From positions 3,638,597-3,702,596 of the forward strand of contig CP058931.1 of the NCBI GenBank assembly GCA_024760505.1: DNA of 64,000 nucleotides. The letters are read 5' to 3'. The position numbers were made by a program, and so were the translations under genes. The stretch comes from Nitrospira sp. Its GTDB lineage: Bacteria; Nitrospirota; Nitrospiria; Nitrospirales; UBA8639. The number at the start of each line of letters is the position of its first letter. Position 1 is the first letter of the stretch. A model generated the notes under the pieces. That model saw only the letters and a list, made by a program, of their open reading frames with translations, ran no database searches and was not told the DNA's origin. Shown in pieces: positions 1-8,772 of the stretch.

Positions 1-315
1 TGTGGAAGTCCCTTTGACCAGGTCGGTCAGGTCTGCCAGTGAAGGAGATTTCTTGCCCGTCTGTTTCTGCGGAGAACCGTCTTGGGGTTTTTTTCCTGTG
101 GTGGTTTCATCCGGCTGCCCTAATTGTTTGATGGCATCACCCAAATCAAATGCATGTGTCAGGGTTGCTACTCCAGAGAATACCAATGTCAGAATGCATG
201 CACGCAGAAGGAATCCTTTCAAACCCGGACTTGCCTGTTGATTGTGGAACACTAGAGGACCACGCCGTAAAAATTCAGCGCGTATATTTTTCTTCATATT
301 ATGCTGATGGCTCAT
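1..315 (-). CDS. Secreted protein of unknown function, C-terminus cut by window edge
   Basis: An open frame runs from an ATG at 315 to the window edge without a stop, giving 105 residues. The N-terminus is basic, followed by a hydrophobic signal segment at about residues 36-54 that ends near THAFDLGD. A low-complexity polar Gln/Lys/Pro/Thr stretch follows. It begins 3 nt after the stop of the SH3 gene, so it is probably co-transcribed with the SH3 and CHASE2 genes. The visible part has no catalytic motif. Secreted M48-type metalloproteases can begin this way, but that is only a guess. A second Met at residue 7 is an alternative start. Confidence 0.6.
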   Translation of the reverse strand, partial: MSHQHNMKKNIRAEFLRRGPLVFHNQQASPGLKGFLLRACILTLVFSGVATLTHAFDLGDAIKQLGQPDETTTGKKPQDGSPQKQTGKKSPSLADLTDLVKGTST

Positions 316-318
316 GTG

Positions 319-837
319 TTAATTCCCGTCTGTCGGCTGCATGAACGGAACTTTTTGTACTTGTAACCCTGCTTGATTGGCAAATTCTTGAGCTTGTTTT
401 TTTGAAGTCCGATAGGTTTTGAGCGTCTGTAATTCATGTTCATTAAACTCGGCCTCCTTCAATTCCTCTTCATCTAATCCGCGAACTCCCGTAGCAGCCA
501 CAACATTTCCACTACCGGCTCTCCCAGTGGCCAGGCCCAATACTCCTGAGGCTTCCGTGGCCGCGGAAACCTTTTCCGCAGCGCCCCCCCGCCGAATAGA
601 GAGCATTCGTACCCATCCGGTTTTCCCTTTTCGGGAAACCTCTAACCATCCACCTTTTCTTCTCAGAATCTCTACGGTATCCCCTTCCTTTAACGATAGC
701 ACTTCTCGAGCATCGTTAAAGGGTTCGCTCATGACCTGGCACGTTCTAACGGCTACCCCAGAATCAGAAGCTTTCCCCTCTGCGGGAAAGACTCCAATAA
801 TGACGATTATTGTCAGGAAGGCCAACCATTTCATCAT
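319..837 (-). CDS. Periplasmic SH3-domain protein
   Basis: 172 residues. The start was set at the ATG at 837 because AAGGAGG lies 6 nt upstream; the longer open frame to 936 has no ribosome site and overlaps the CHASE2 gene. A signal peptide (MMKWLAFLTIIVIIGVFPAE) leads into a bacterial SH3 (SH3b) domain at about residues 25-80, with the typical VLSLKEGDTVEILRRKGGW and TGWVR core. A Gly/Ala/Glu-rich tail of no known fold follows. SH3b domains commonly bind cell-wall or surface ligands. It lies between a CHASE2 sensor gene and a secreted-protein gene, so an envelope-sensing role is plausible but inferred. Confidence 0.75.
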   Translation of the reverse strand: MMKWLAFLTIIVIIGVFPAEGKASDSGVAVRTCQVMSEPFNDAREVLSLKEGDTVEILRRKGGWLEVSRKGKTGWVRMLSIRRGGAAEKVSAATEASGVLGLATGRAGSGNVVAATGVRGLDEEELKEAEFNEHELQTLKTYRTSKKQAQEFANQAGLQVQKVPFMQPTDGN

Positions 838-919
838 CACCGTCCTCCTTCTTGCATGGTATAGACACGGCGGTTCCGGGTGCATCACTGAATGAGTCGT
901 GGAACTTTCGGGTAAAGGA

Positions 920-2617
920 TCATGCTGTAATCTCAAGCGGCTGCTCTTTGAGATTCACCATGGCTTTAATCACTAAATGTTGCCACGCCTCCAGTCGGGA
1001 ATTTTCATTTCCATAAGTCAGGGGACCTTGGCACCATCCGAGCTTACATCCTATTCTATCATTCTCACAGATGCTGCGAACCACTTCTCGAACCAGAGAT
1101 ACCGTTTGTTCACCGGATTTTTCCACCTCCCATGGCTTCGTTTTCACATGATTTTCGACCCAATAAATGAGAAACATATTCTGAAAAGCTTTTTCAATAC
1201 CGGCAGGTTTCCGTGAGAAGGCTTCTATCGTAAACCCAACTTTTTTGCCATAAAGCCCGCGCTTTAGCAGAGTCATGAACCTTCCTTCCGAAATTTCCTC
1301 CAAACTCTCGGGTTGAACCACCACCACCACGGTATATTGCCAACCATCCACCCCCTCTTCAACATTGATCCAGACATATTTTTCCATGATCGTGGCTTCG
1401 GCATAGGCATACACCCGCGCGAGAGAAAAATAGATCAATCCGGCGGTGATGGGTGCCGTTAAATCAAGATAGTAGGTGGTGAGATTCAAGCTCGCGAAAG
1501 TGAAGGCCATCAAACCCACTTGCGAACCGGCAAACACCATATCAATGGCTTTGCGTTTGACCCCGGTTAAAAACGCCAACGCGGTGACCCAAATGAGCCC
1601 AAGCGCCAGAGCGGTAAAGAGCCAGGGATTCCTCGGTTGGGTGATCCAATCCCCGTTCTTGATGTTCCCGATCGCCGTGGCCAGAATTTCCACACCGGGA
1701 TGAATCTTCTCCATGGGAGTGGGCTTGGTGTCAAACAGTGCCGAGGCTGTGGACCCGATAATCACAATCTTGCCCCTGAATTCATTTGAAGCCCGTTGCT
1801 TTTCTCTCCTTAAGAAATCCTCAAAGACGTCACTAAAGCGGACCGATCTGAAGGCCCCGAATTTTCCACGCCAATTCAAATACACATCTGAATCATTCGG
1901 GAGTTTCCACCCCAGCGTTTCCCCGAGCTTGGCGGGAAGGGAAGGCACACGCCATCCAAAATGATCACGATAGATGGGGTACTGACGAACAATGCCATCC
2001 CGATCCGGATAGACATTGTTGGTGCCCATTCTTCCACTCTCAAGAATGCCGGTGAAGGCGGGTAGAACCAGGGCAATTCCTTTCTCCTCTTGTGGTTCCC
2101 CGTGAACGGGACCTATGCCGGGAATCATGGAAGGGGTCACCTTGCTGAGATCATCGTTCGTTGGGGACAAACGCATCATGGGGAAAAATGTATTTTCCGA
2201 ATCACTGACGACGTCATTGAAGTACGAATCCGATTCTTTATTGAACACATCGGGATCACTAAATAAAATATCAAACACCACGGCTGAGGGCTGTTGCTCC
2301 TCTAGCATTTCCAGAAATTCCGCAAAAACCTGACGAGGCCAGGGCCACCGGCCATATTCTTGAGCCATGGCCTCCAAACTGGCTTCATCAATATCCACAA
2401 TCACGATATCGGGGTCGGCTTTGTGAAACAGGACCCGATTTTTCATGATCACATCAAATGTCTTCAGTTTCATTCCGCGAATCAATTCGAACGAACCGGC
2501 ATCCAATACCACGAGAACGCTACAAAAAATGGCCAGATAGAGATAAAACCGACCTTGCGATTTCGTCACATAGCGATACCCGACTTGAATGAGTTTTTCA
2601 ACAGAAAGATTCTTCAT
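920..2617 (-). CDS. CHASE2-domain membrane sensor with unassigned cytoplasmic domain
   Basis: 565 residues from an ATG at 2617; upstream in-frame TTG and GTG codons also lack a good ribosome site, so the start is uncertain. There is one membrane helix near residues 24-41 and then a CHASE2 extracellular sensor with the expected motifs (KTFDVIMKNR, DIVIVDIDEASL, GRWPWPRQV, VVFDILFSD, KIVIIGSTA). Three closely spaced helices follow at about residues 345-430. The C-terminal ~150 residues are soluble and show no kinase, GGDEF, adenylate-cyclase or phosphatase motif, unlike most CHASE2 proteins. It probably heads a short operon with the SH3 and secreted-protein genes. The ligand is unknown. Confidence 0.8.
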   Translation of the reverse strand: MKNLSVEKLIQVGYRYVTKSQGRFYLYLAIFCSVLVVLDAGSFELIRGMKLKTFDVIMKNRVLFHKADPDIVIVDIDEASLEAMAQEYGRWPWPRQVFAEFLEMLEEQQPSAVVFDILFSDPDVFNKESDSYFNDVVSDSENTFFPMMRLSPTNDDLSKVTPSMIPGIGPVHGEPQEEKGIALVLPAFTGILESGRMGTNNVYPDRDGIVRQYPIYRDHFGWRVPSLPAKLGETLGWKLPNDSDVYLNWRGKFGAFRSVRFSDVFEDFLRREKQRASNEFRGKIVIIGSTASALFDTKPTPMEKIHPGVEILATAIGNIKNGDWITQPRNPWLFTALALGLIWVTALAFLTGVKRKAIDMVFAGSQVGLMAFTFASLNLTTYYLDLTAPITAGLIYFSLARVYAYAEATIMEKYVWINVEEGVDGWQYTVVVVVQPESLEEISEGRFMTLLKRGLYGKKVGFTIEAFSRKPAGIEKAFQNMFLIYWVENHVKTKPWEVEKSGEQTVSLVREVVRSICENDRIGCKLGWCQGPLTYGNENSRLEAWQHLVIKAMVNLKEQPLEITA

Positions 2618-3121
2618 CTCTTGAACAAGACAGTGAACGTGAGTCTGGCCTGAACGGCTTTTATCTGAAGGCACCAAAGACGTGGGTTAAAAGAAATCAA
2701 AACAAAACCCGCAGGTGCTATCAGGAGGGTGAGAATGGAAACGTTCAAGGAGAAATGTTAGCCAACAACTGCGAAAATGTACAGGGGAAACATGGGGGGC
2801 AGAACTTTTGACGATTGGTCCTTCATATTTCTGTCCGAACTATTCCATTCCATTTTGGGATCTTATAAGGGATTCGCGCGACATCCCATGCCGATTTCCT
2901 TCGATGTCCGGACTGAACTGCATGTTCATCGGGGGATCTGGCCCGTTGTTGCTCGGGCTCTGATCTTTTCAGGAAAAAGAAAAAGGACGGTATCGATTTC
3001 CCGAGTCAAAAGTTTCTATTTGCTAGCATTGCATCCTTTCCTAGGTAATCAGGTAACCCCGAAGGCCCCTCCTCCGTGGCCAAGCCCGTTTCAACACGAT
3101 GGGGAACACAGCATATTTTGG
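2618..3121. other. Intergenic region, no gene recognised
   Basis: About 500 bases separate the CHASE2 gene from the SulP gene, both on the minus strand. It must hold the CHASE2 promoter and the end of the SulP transcript. I could not pick out a convincing promoter or hairpin terminator. A plus-strand frame at 2777-3160 runs into the SulP 3' end and has no ribosome site or recognisable content. Confidence 0.4.
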
Positions 3122-4792
3122 TCATGCCCGTTGCGCACCGGAGAGTTCATCTTTGGGTGAAATATTATGCCCTTGATCGGCATGACGCAACGCATCCAAT
3201 CGAAGGTCGTACCGCTGTTCAGGTCCAATGTGATCCAAAACCCCCAATCCATCCAGGACTTTAAGGACTCCCGGTTTAATTCCAACAAAGTATAGATTCT
3301 GGCGATGTGCCTGAACCATGCGAAGCATATCCTCAACCGCAAGGGCGGCAGTTCCGTCAATGGCCGAAACATCCGATAAATCAAGAACGACATGGGTAAA
3401 GTTGTTGAAGCCTTTTAAGGACTCCAGACGTCTCACCATAGTTTTTGCCGAACCGAAGCTCATCGGGCCATCGACATGAATCAGGACAATCCGACCGTTG
3501 TTACGTTCAAGAATGGCTTTTTCTTCAGGATGAAACGGGATCTCCTGTGTCGGCTCACTAATGACTCGCAAATTGGCCAATTCAAGTTCGGCCATGCGCT
3601 TTACAAATAAAAGACTTGCCAGGACGATTCCCACGCCAACAGCCGAGATTAGATCCACAAGAACCGTAATGATCAGCACCACCCCCATGATCAGCACATC
3701 GGTCCGTGGGGCCTTGACCAAGTGTCGGAGAAATCTCCAATCAATAATATCCAGCCCCACCTTGAATAGAATCCCGGCTAACACGGCCAAGGGAATCTGT
3801 TCCGCTAACGGTCCCAGCCCCAGCAATGTGGCCAATAACACCAATGACATGAGGATTCCCGATAGGGGCGTTCGGCCGCCACTCCGAATATTGGCCACCG
3901 ACCGCATTGTCGCGCCTGCTCCCGGAAGGCCACCAAAGAGACCGGCCACCATATTACCGACTCCCTGACCAATCAATTCTTTATTCGAATCATGTTGGGT
4001 ACGGGTCATGTTGTCACACACCAACGAGGTGAGCAGACTATCGATACTTCCAAGGAGAGCCAACACCACCGCCCCCTCTACCATCAGAAGCAATACACTG
4101 GTCTCCATATCAGGGATCATCAAAGACGGAAAACCTTCCGGAACATTTCCAATCACTGGTGCGTGAGGGAAAAAGAAATAGGCTCCCAGGGTGCCTGCAC
4201 ATAGGGCCAGAAGTTGGGGAGGAATCAATTGACTCATTCGTACTGGCGTCAGATACATGATCGCAATAGTCAGGAGCCCCAGAATGGTCGCTTGGGGAAA
4301 AGGATTTGATAAAAATTCCGGAATGGCCACCAGATTGGCATAAATTCCTTCCGGTTTGGCCTCGAATCCAACAAGCGGTCCAACCTGCAAAATAAGAATA
4401 ATGCATCCGATCCCGCTCATGAATCCTGAAATCACCGGATAGGGAACAAGGGCAATATAATGCCCGAACCCGAGCAATCCGAACAGAATTTGTAATCCCC
4501 CGCCCATGATTACCACTGTAAATGCGAGGGCGGGATTGTCAGAGAATTGAACCAGAATTCCAGCCATCACAACCGTCATGGGGCCCGTGGGGCCGGAACA
4601 TTGCGCAGGGGTCCCTCCGAATACGGATGCGAACAATCCGACAAGGATGGCGCCATAGAGTCCGGCAATTGCGCCGGCCCCTGAGGCCACTCCAAAAGCG
4701 AGGGCTAAGGGTAGTGCGACCACAGCCGCCACCACGCCACCGTAGATATCTCCTCGAAGGTTATTGAAATGCAGTCCATGAATCATGGGCAT
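3122..4792 (-). CDS. SulP (SLC26)-family anion transporter with STAS domain
   Basis: 556 residues. The ATG at 4792 (MPMIHGLHFNN) is preferred over an upstream TTG because a GAGGAG lies about 11 nt ahead and family members start just before the first transmembrane region. The N-terminal ~420 residues are hydrophobic with SulP signatures (ALPLALAFGVASGAG, FGGTPAQCSGPTGPM, GLFGGLPGAGATMRS). The C-terminal ~110 residues form a STAS domain with the LSDVSAIDGTAAL motif around the usual phosphorylatable position. Relatives carry sulfate, bicarbonate or other anions with H+ or Na+; the sequence does not settle the substrate. It stands alone. Confidence 0.9.
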   Translation of the reverse strand: MPMIHGLHFNNLRGDIYGGVVAAVVALPLALAFGVASGAGAIAGLYGAILVGLFASVFGGTPAQCSGPTGPMTVVMAGILVQFSDNPALAFTVVIMGGGLQILFGLLGFGHYIALVPYPVISGFMSGIGCIILILQVGPLVGFEAKPEGIYANLVAIPEFLSNPFPQATILGLLTIAIMYLTPVRMSQLIPPQLLALCAGTLGAYFFFPHAPVIGNVPEGFPSLMIPDMETSVLLLMVEGAVVLALLGSIDSLLTSLVCDNMTRTQHDSNKELIGQGVGNMVAGLFGGLPGAGATMRSVANIRSGGRTPLSGILMSLVLLATLLGLGPLAEQIPLAVLAGILFKVGLDIIDWRFLRHLVKAPRTDVLIMGVVLIITVLVDLISAVGVGIVLASLLFVKRMAELELANLRVISEPTQEIPFHPEEKAILERNNGRIVLIHVDGPMSFGSAKTMVRRLESLKGFNNFTHVVLDLSDVSAIDGTAALAVEDMLRMVQAHRQNLYFVGIKPGVLKVLDGLGVLDHIGPEQRYDLRLDALRHADQGHNISPKDELSGAQRA

Positions 4793-5111
4793 CGTCTCTC
4801 TTACTCCTCTATGGATGAAATTTCTCGATACTATTATTTTCGGCAAATCAGGGGACCTGCCTGTTGCCGTGTTTTATGTATGGGGTGCATCGGAGAAGAA
4901 AATGACCATAATCTTTATGATAGATTAGCCTTCACCGTGCCTGTTGCTAAAAGAAATATGGGCAAAATGGAATTAAAGAGTTATGAGACTGAGTTTTGTG
5001 CTCTTACTGGATAAATTAACGGGAATACGGATGAAATGGCAGAGGGGAAAACCTGACAAGACCATTCGAGGCTGATAGGAATATTGCTCAATCGGGGAAA
5101 AAAGGGGGATT
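4793..5111. other. Intergenic region, no gene recognised
   Basis: About 320 AT-richer bases upstream of the SulP gene and downstream of the response-regulator gene. It should hold the SulP promoter. I see no RNA gene, convincing hairpin or conserved coding content. Confidence 0.4.
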
Positions 5112-5783
5112 TTAGAGAGGATTTCCGGACGTCAGCACACCACAGCTCAGAGCAAACTGCACAAGGTCGGCACGACTACGAAGACCAAGTTTTTCCATAA
5201 CCCTTGCACGATACGTTTCAACCGATTTGATACTAATCCCCAATTGATCGGCAATGTGCTGATTGGTAAACCCTTGTGCGACCAGACCGAAAATCTCACG
5301 CTCTCTCGGACTGAGTTGTCCCAGTAATCCAGGGGGTCTGTCGGCCGGCCTTTTCTTGAGGGCCCCGGGGGGGTCCTGCCCCACCCCTTTCCCTACAGTC
5401 CAATCCACAAAGGTCTTTCCTTGTGCCACGGTACGGATCGCTGTCAATAATTCGGTGTCGGCCGCACTCTTGACGACATACCCCGAAGCGCCGGCAGCTA
5501 AGGACCCACGAACGTAGCCGCTTTCGGTGTGCATGGTCAGAACAAGAATGTACCCGGAAGGACAACATTTCCTCAGTTCGCCGATTGTGTCAATATGCAT
5601 ATGACCCTGCATGGCCAGATCCATTAAGATGACATGAGGCAACAGGTCTTGAACGACCTCAATGGCGGAAGCGGCGTCTCCGGATTCACCAACGACTTCC
5701 ATGTCCGGTTGCCCATTGATCAAAAGACGCAATCCCGATCGGAGGACTGGGTGATCATCGACGATAAAAATCCGTATTTTCAT
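5112..5783 (-). CDS. NarL/FixJ-type response regulator
   Basis: 223 residues. The receiver domain (1-120) has the acidic pair D9/D10, phospho-acceptor D55 (VILMDLAM), a switch Thr in VLTMHTE and Lys in VVKSAA. A Gly/Pro/Lys-rich linker leads to a C-terminal LuxR-type helix-turn-helix (LSPREREIFGLVAQGFTN, then IADQLGISIKSVETYRARV). Such proteins bind DNA as dimers after phosphorylation. The start codon overlaps the stop of the histidine kinase gene (ATGA), so the two form a translationally coupled two-component pair. Targets are unknown. Confidence 0.93.
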   Translation of the reverse strand: MKIRIFIVDDHPVLRSGLRLLINGQPDMEVVGESGDAASAIEVVQDLLPHVILMDLAMQGHMHIDTIGELRKCCPSGYILVLTMHTESGYVRGSLAAGASGYVVKSAADTELLTAIRTVAQGKTFVDWTVGKGVGQDPPGALKKRPADRPPGLLGQLSPREREIFGLVAQGFTNQHIADQLGISIKSVETYRARVMEKLGLRSRADLVQFALSCGVLTSGNPL

Positions 5784-7678
5784 GCCCCCTTCCCTTTTAA
5801 GGGGATGTTGACATAGATGGTGGTTCCCGTTCCGGCCGATGATTCAATGGAAATCGAACCATTGAGCAAAAGGGTTCGCTCCCGCATCCCGTGCAAGCCA
5901 AGATGCGCACCCGCCGCAGCCTTCCGAACAATCGCCTGCGCGTCAAATCCCTGTCCATTATCTTCCACAATAAGTCGAATCTGTGCCGGGTTTTGCTGCA
6001 GAAGTATCGACACGGTGGTGGCCTTGGCATATTTGCCGACATTAGTCAGCGCTTCCTGAACAATTCGATACAACGCGGTCTCCACTGCGGGAGCAAGCCG
6101 ATCCTTACTTTGCCAGTTTTGCGCGACATCCACCTCTATGCCATAGGTCGAACTAAATTCGGCCCCATAGCGGGCGATGGCTTCCTCTAGTCCAAAATCA
6201 TCCAGTACGCTTGGACGCAGACCTTTCGCCAGTCGCTGAACCTCCTGCAGTGTCGTACTCGTAATCTTTCGAAGATCATTCACCCGTGCTCCCATTCCTT
6301 CTGAACGTGCCTCATCCTCAGCCGCACGAAGTCCAACCAGAAGAGAAGTCAGAGATTGGCCAATTTCATCATGTAATTCCCGACTGATTCGACGCCGCTC
6401 GTCTTCTTGAGCCGTCATGATTTTGTCCAACAGATGGCTATGAAGCGCTTCAGCTTCTTGAAGTTTTTGGTAGGCCAAGGCATTCTGAATGGCAATAGAG
6501 GCTACCTGCGAAACCCCAATCATGGTTTGCTGATCAACATGTGTAAAGCCACTGGCCTTCTCTTTGTTATGGACTTCAATACATCCCAAAAGAGTATCCT
6601 TGGCATCGAGAATTGGAATGCTTAAGGCTGAGTGAATATCAAAGGCTTGACGAAAATCCTGCTCAATCTGTCTGTCCTCCTGCGCTTGATTCGTGAGATA
6701 GGCCGTCTTATGCAGGAGAAGCCAGCCTGGTAATCCCTGTCCCGCAGACCAGGAACGATGACAGGGTTTTATTGTCCGACCTTGAATATATTTTTCACAT
6801 GTCAACGTTTCCCCCGAGGCCAACCCGGCAAACCCGGCATGGGCCTGGACCAGTTGAATGGCTTCTGTCACCAATTCGTCCAGGAGCGTTTCCAGCACGA
6901 AAGTGGAATTCAATTTTTCACTCAGACGAAGCAGGGCTCGAATAACATCTTCTTCCTGCTTTCGCTTGGTGAGATCCCCCATCACCGCGGCAAACCCGTG
7001 AAGTTGATCATGTTCGTCACGTAAGACGGTGATGCCCACATGCCCCCAAAACCTGGACCCGTTTTTGCGTACCAACCAATCCTCCTTCATAACACTCCCC
7101 GAAACTCTAGCCTCAGTCAGAAAATTGGTTGGTTCGCCGGAGTCCATAGCTAAGGGTGCATATAACAGGCTATGAGGCCGCCCCAGAACCTCTCCCGTGG
7201 AATAGCCGAAAATATGTGCCGCACCGGCATTCCAACTGGCGACGTTCCCTTCCGGATCCAGCATCACAATTCCATAATCCTTGATGCTTTCGGCGACCAA
7301 ACCAAATCGATCCTCACTCGTTCGAAGAGCTTCCATCGCCCGCCTTCGTTGGAGTGCCAACAGGGTAATGGCCCAGATACCGGCGATACAAAAGGCTCTG
7401 TTGATGATGGGAAACCGGAATGGCCAACTCAATGATGAAGGTGCCCCATCCGAGGTGAATGTGAGGGCAAAGCCTATGATCGTGAGAGCGGTGCATCCAA
7501 TGGCCACAACATATACCATCCTTCGTGGTAAACGTTGGGTCGCAAAGAACACCACCCCTGTGTACAGCATTTCTTCCGCAAATCCTCGCGGGAGCAGGAG
7601 ATCAAACGTGAAAACCCCACCAGCCAGGATAAGAGTTAAGAAAAAATCTTTGGGGTTGTATAATTTGCTTGAATACAT
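5780..7678 (-). CDS. Membrane histidine kinase with PAS, GAF and HisKA_3 domains
   Basis: 632 residues. The N-terminal ~110 residues carry about four membrane helices with little periplasmic sequence. A PAS domain follows (about 125-245, with GYSTGEVLGRPHSLL and WGHVGITVLRDE), then a GAF domain (about 250-405). The HisKA_3 dimerisation helix has the phospho-acceptor His in RRRISRELHDEIGQSLTSL, near residue 430. The HATPase has its N-box in VQEALTNVGKYAKA and G-boxes VEDNGQGFD and GLHGMRER. This is the NarX/DegS-like class that partners NarL-type regulators, matching the overlapping downstream gene. PAS and GAF suggest a cytoplasmic small-molecule, redox or light signal; no haem or chromophore Cys is evident. 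Confidence 0.92.
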   Translation of the reverse strand: MYSSKLYNPKDFFLTLILAGGVFTFDLLLPRGFAEEMLYTGVVFFATQRLPRRMVYVVAIGCTALTIIGFALTFTSDGAPSSLSWPFRFPIINRAFCIAGIWAITLLALQRRRAMEALRTSEDRFGLVAESIKDYGIVMLDPEGNVASWNAGAAHIFGYSTGEVLGRPHSLLYAPLAMDSGEPTNFLTEARVSGSVMKEDWLVRKNGSRFWGHVGITVLRDEHDQLHGFAAVMGDLTKRKQEEDVIRALLRLSEKLNSTFVLETLLDELVTEAIQLVQAHAGFAGLASGETLTCEKYIQGRTIKPCHRSWSAGQGLPGWLLLHKTAYLTNQAQEDRQIEQDFRQAFDIHSALSIPILDAKDTLLGCIEVHNKEKASGFTHVDQQTMIGVSQVASIAIQNALAYQKLQEAEALHSHLLDKIMTAQEDERRRISRELHDEIGQSLTSLLVGLRAAEDEARSEGMGARVNDLRKITSTTLQEVQRLAKGLRPSVLDDFGLEEAIARYGAEFSSTYGIEVDVAQNWQSKDRLAPAVETALYRIVQEALTNVGKYAKATTVSILLQQNPAQIRLIVEDNGQGFDAQAIVRKAAAGAHLGLHGMRERTLLLNGSISIESSAGTGTTIYVNIPLKGKGA

Positions 7679-7738
7679 AAGGAGAAAAACCCGCTCTCCT
7701 CATTCATTGACGCTGGCAGTAAATGCCTGAGTGGGAAT

Positions 7739-7912
7739 CTACCTGGTGCGTGGACGATCGATGGCACTACAGCAGCCGCACCAGGCACAAATGATTTCGT
7801 AGAGTTGAACGATGCCCCATAACGTTGCGGGAATGATGATAACAAAGAGAGTGACGACGGCAAATAATCGCCAAAGAGGATGTTTGGGTTTTGGGGGAAA
7901 ATCTTGTGACAT
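7739..7912 (-). CDS. Small single-span membrane protein
   Basis: 57 residues from an ATG at 7912, starting 17 nt after the stop of the riboflavin synthase gene; the longer open frame overlaps that gene. A Pro/Lys-rich N-terminus leads into one membrane helix (LFAVVTLFVIIIPATLWGIV) and a Cys-rich end (CAWCGCC). I recognise no family and the ribosome site is weak. The position suggests translation as the last gene of the ribE transcript. Confidence 0.5.
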   Translation of the reverse strand: MSQDFPPKPKHPLWRLFAVVTLFVIIIPATLWGIVQLYEIICAWCGCCSAIDRPRTR

Positions 7913-7928
7913 AACAGGTGGAAGAAAA

Positions 7929-8585
7929 CTATAGCAGGCCCCGTTTTTCAAGATAATCGCGATTGATGACTGTGGCGGGTTTTGGCGGGAGAGCCCCGCT
8001 TGCTTGCAACAAGCGTTCAACATACTTTCCAATTAGGTCGGACTCCAAATTGACCGTGTCCCCTATTTGCTTAAGGCCCATGGTGGTCACTTTGGCGGTA
8101 TGCGGAATGATGGCTACGGCAATGGAACGATCGGACACGGCATTGATGGTTAAACTAATCCCATCCACCGTAATTGAGCCTTTAGCCACACAATACCGGA
8201 TAATTTCCTCTGGAGCTTCAATGGTGAGTTGAATCGAATTCCCATCCTGCTGTCGGGCACGCAACAGACCGATGCCATCGATATGGCCTGTGACCAGATG
8301 TCCCCCCATCCGGGCATTGAGTTTCATGGCACGTTCCAAATTGACCGGTGTTCCGACAGAAATGGTTCCTAACGTTGTGCAGTTCAATGTTTCGGTGGAC
8401 ACATCCACCGAAAAACCCGTGGCACCCACCTGGCTTGCCGTTAAGCAGGCACCGGCCACACTAATACTATCTCCCAGCTTGAGATCTTCTAAAATCAGAG
8501 AAGCCAAAATGGAAAATTTTGCACCAGCTAAACCTTTCTCTATTCCCTGAATCGCACCGATTTCCTCAACAATTCCGCTAAACAT
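7929..8585 (-). CDS. ribE: Riboflavin synthase, alpha chain
   Basis: 218 residues, the usual family length. It converts two 6,7-dimethyl-8-ribityllumazine molecules into riboflavin and a pyrimidinedione, the last step of riboflavin synthesis. The N-terminus MFSGIVEEIG is diagnostic. Two lumazine-binding barrels repeat the same layout: residues 1-97 with GDSISVAGACLT and VNLERA, and 98-190 with GSITVDGISLT and VNLESDLIGKYVERL. A tiny membrane-protein gene follows at once; no other riboflavin genes are in the window. Confidence 0.95.
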   Translation of the reverse strand: MFSGIVEEIGAIQGIEKGLAGAKFSILASLILEDLKLGDSISVAGACLTASQVGATGFSVDVSTETLNCTTLGTISVGTPVNLERAMKLNARMGGHLVTGHIDGIGLLRARQQDGNSIQLTIEAPEEIIRYCVAKGSITVDGISLTINAVSDRSIAVAIIPHTAKVTTMGLKQIGDTVNLESDLIGKYVERLLQASGALPPKPATVINRDYLEKRGLL

Positions 8586-8600
8586 GTCCCACCTGTTTGG

Positions 8601-8732
8601 TTATTGGATATCGCTGTCTTTTTTTAAGAGAACATTTTTCACGACCACGATAAAGACCACCACTAAGATCACGACTCCGATGGCCGCCACAATCCCGATG
8701 ATGAGATCACCGGTTCCCATTTCTTCATTCAT
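8601..8732 (-). CDS. Small single-span membrane protein
   Basis: 43 residues. The ATG at 8732 is favoured by AAGGAG about 9-10 nt upstream; the longer frame to 8783 overlaps the MFS gene. It is essentially one Val/Ile-rich membrane helix with an acidic N-terminus (MNEEMGTGD) and a basic end (KNVLLKKDSD). It lies between the MFS transporter gene and ribE on the same strand. No family recognised. Confidence 0.5.
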   Translation of the reverse strand: MNEEMGTGDLIIGIVAAIGVVILVVVFIVVVKNVLLKKDSDIQ

Positions 8733-8772
8733 GGCGTTCGACTCCTTTGTCTGCCCTTCAGGAAAAAGCTCA

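Noticed and set aside
2777..3160. Plus-strand frame of 127 codons
   Set aside because: Overlaps the 3' end of the SulP gene, has no ribosome site, and the translation shows no family.
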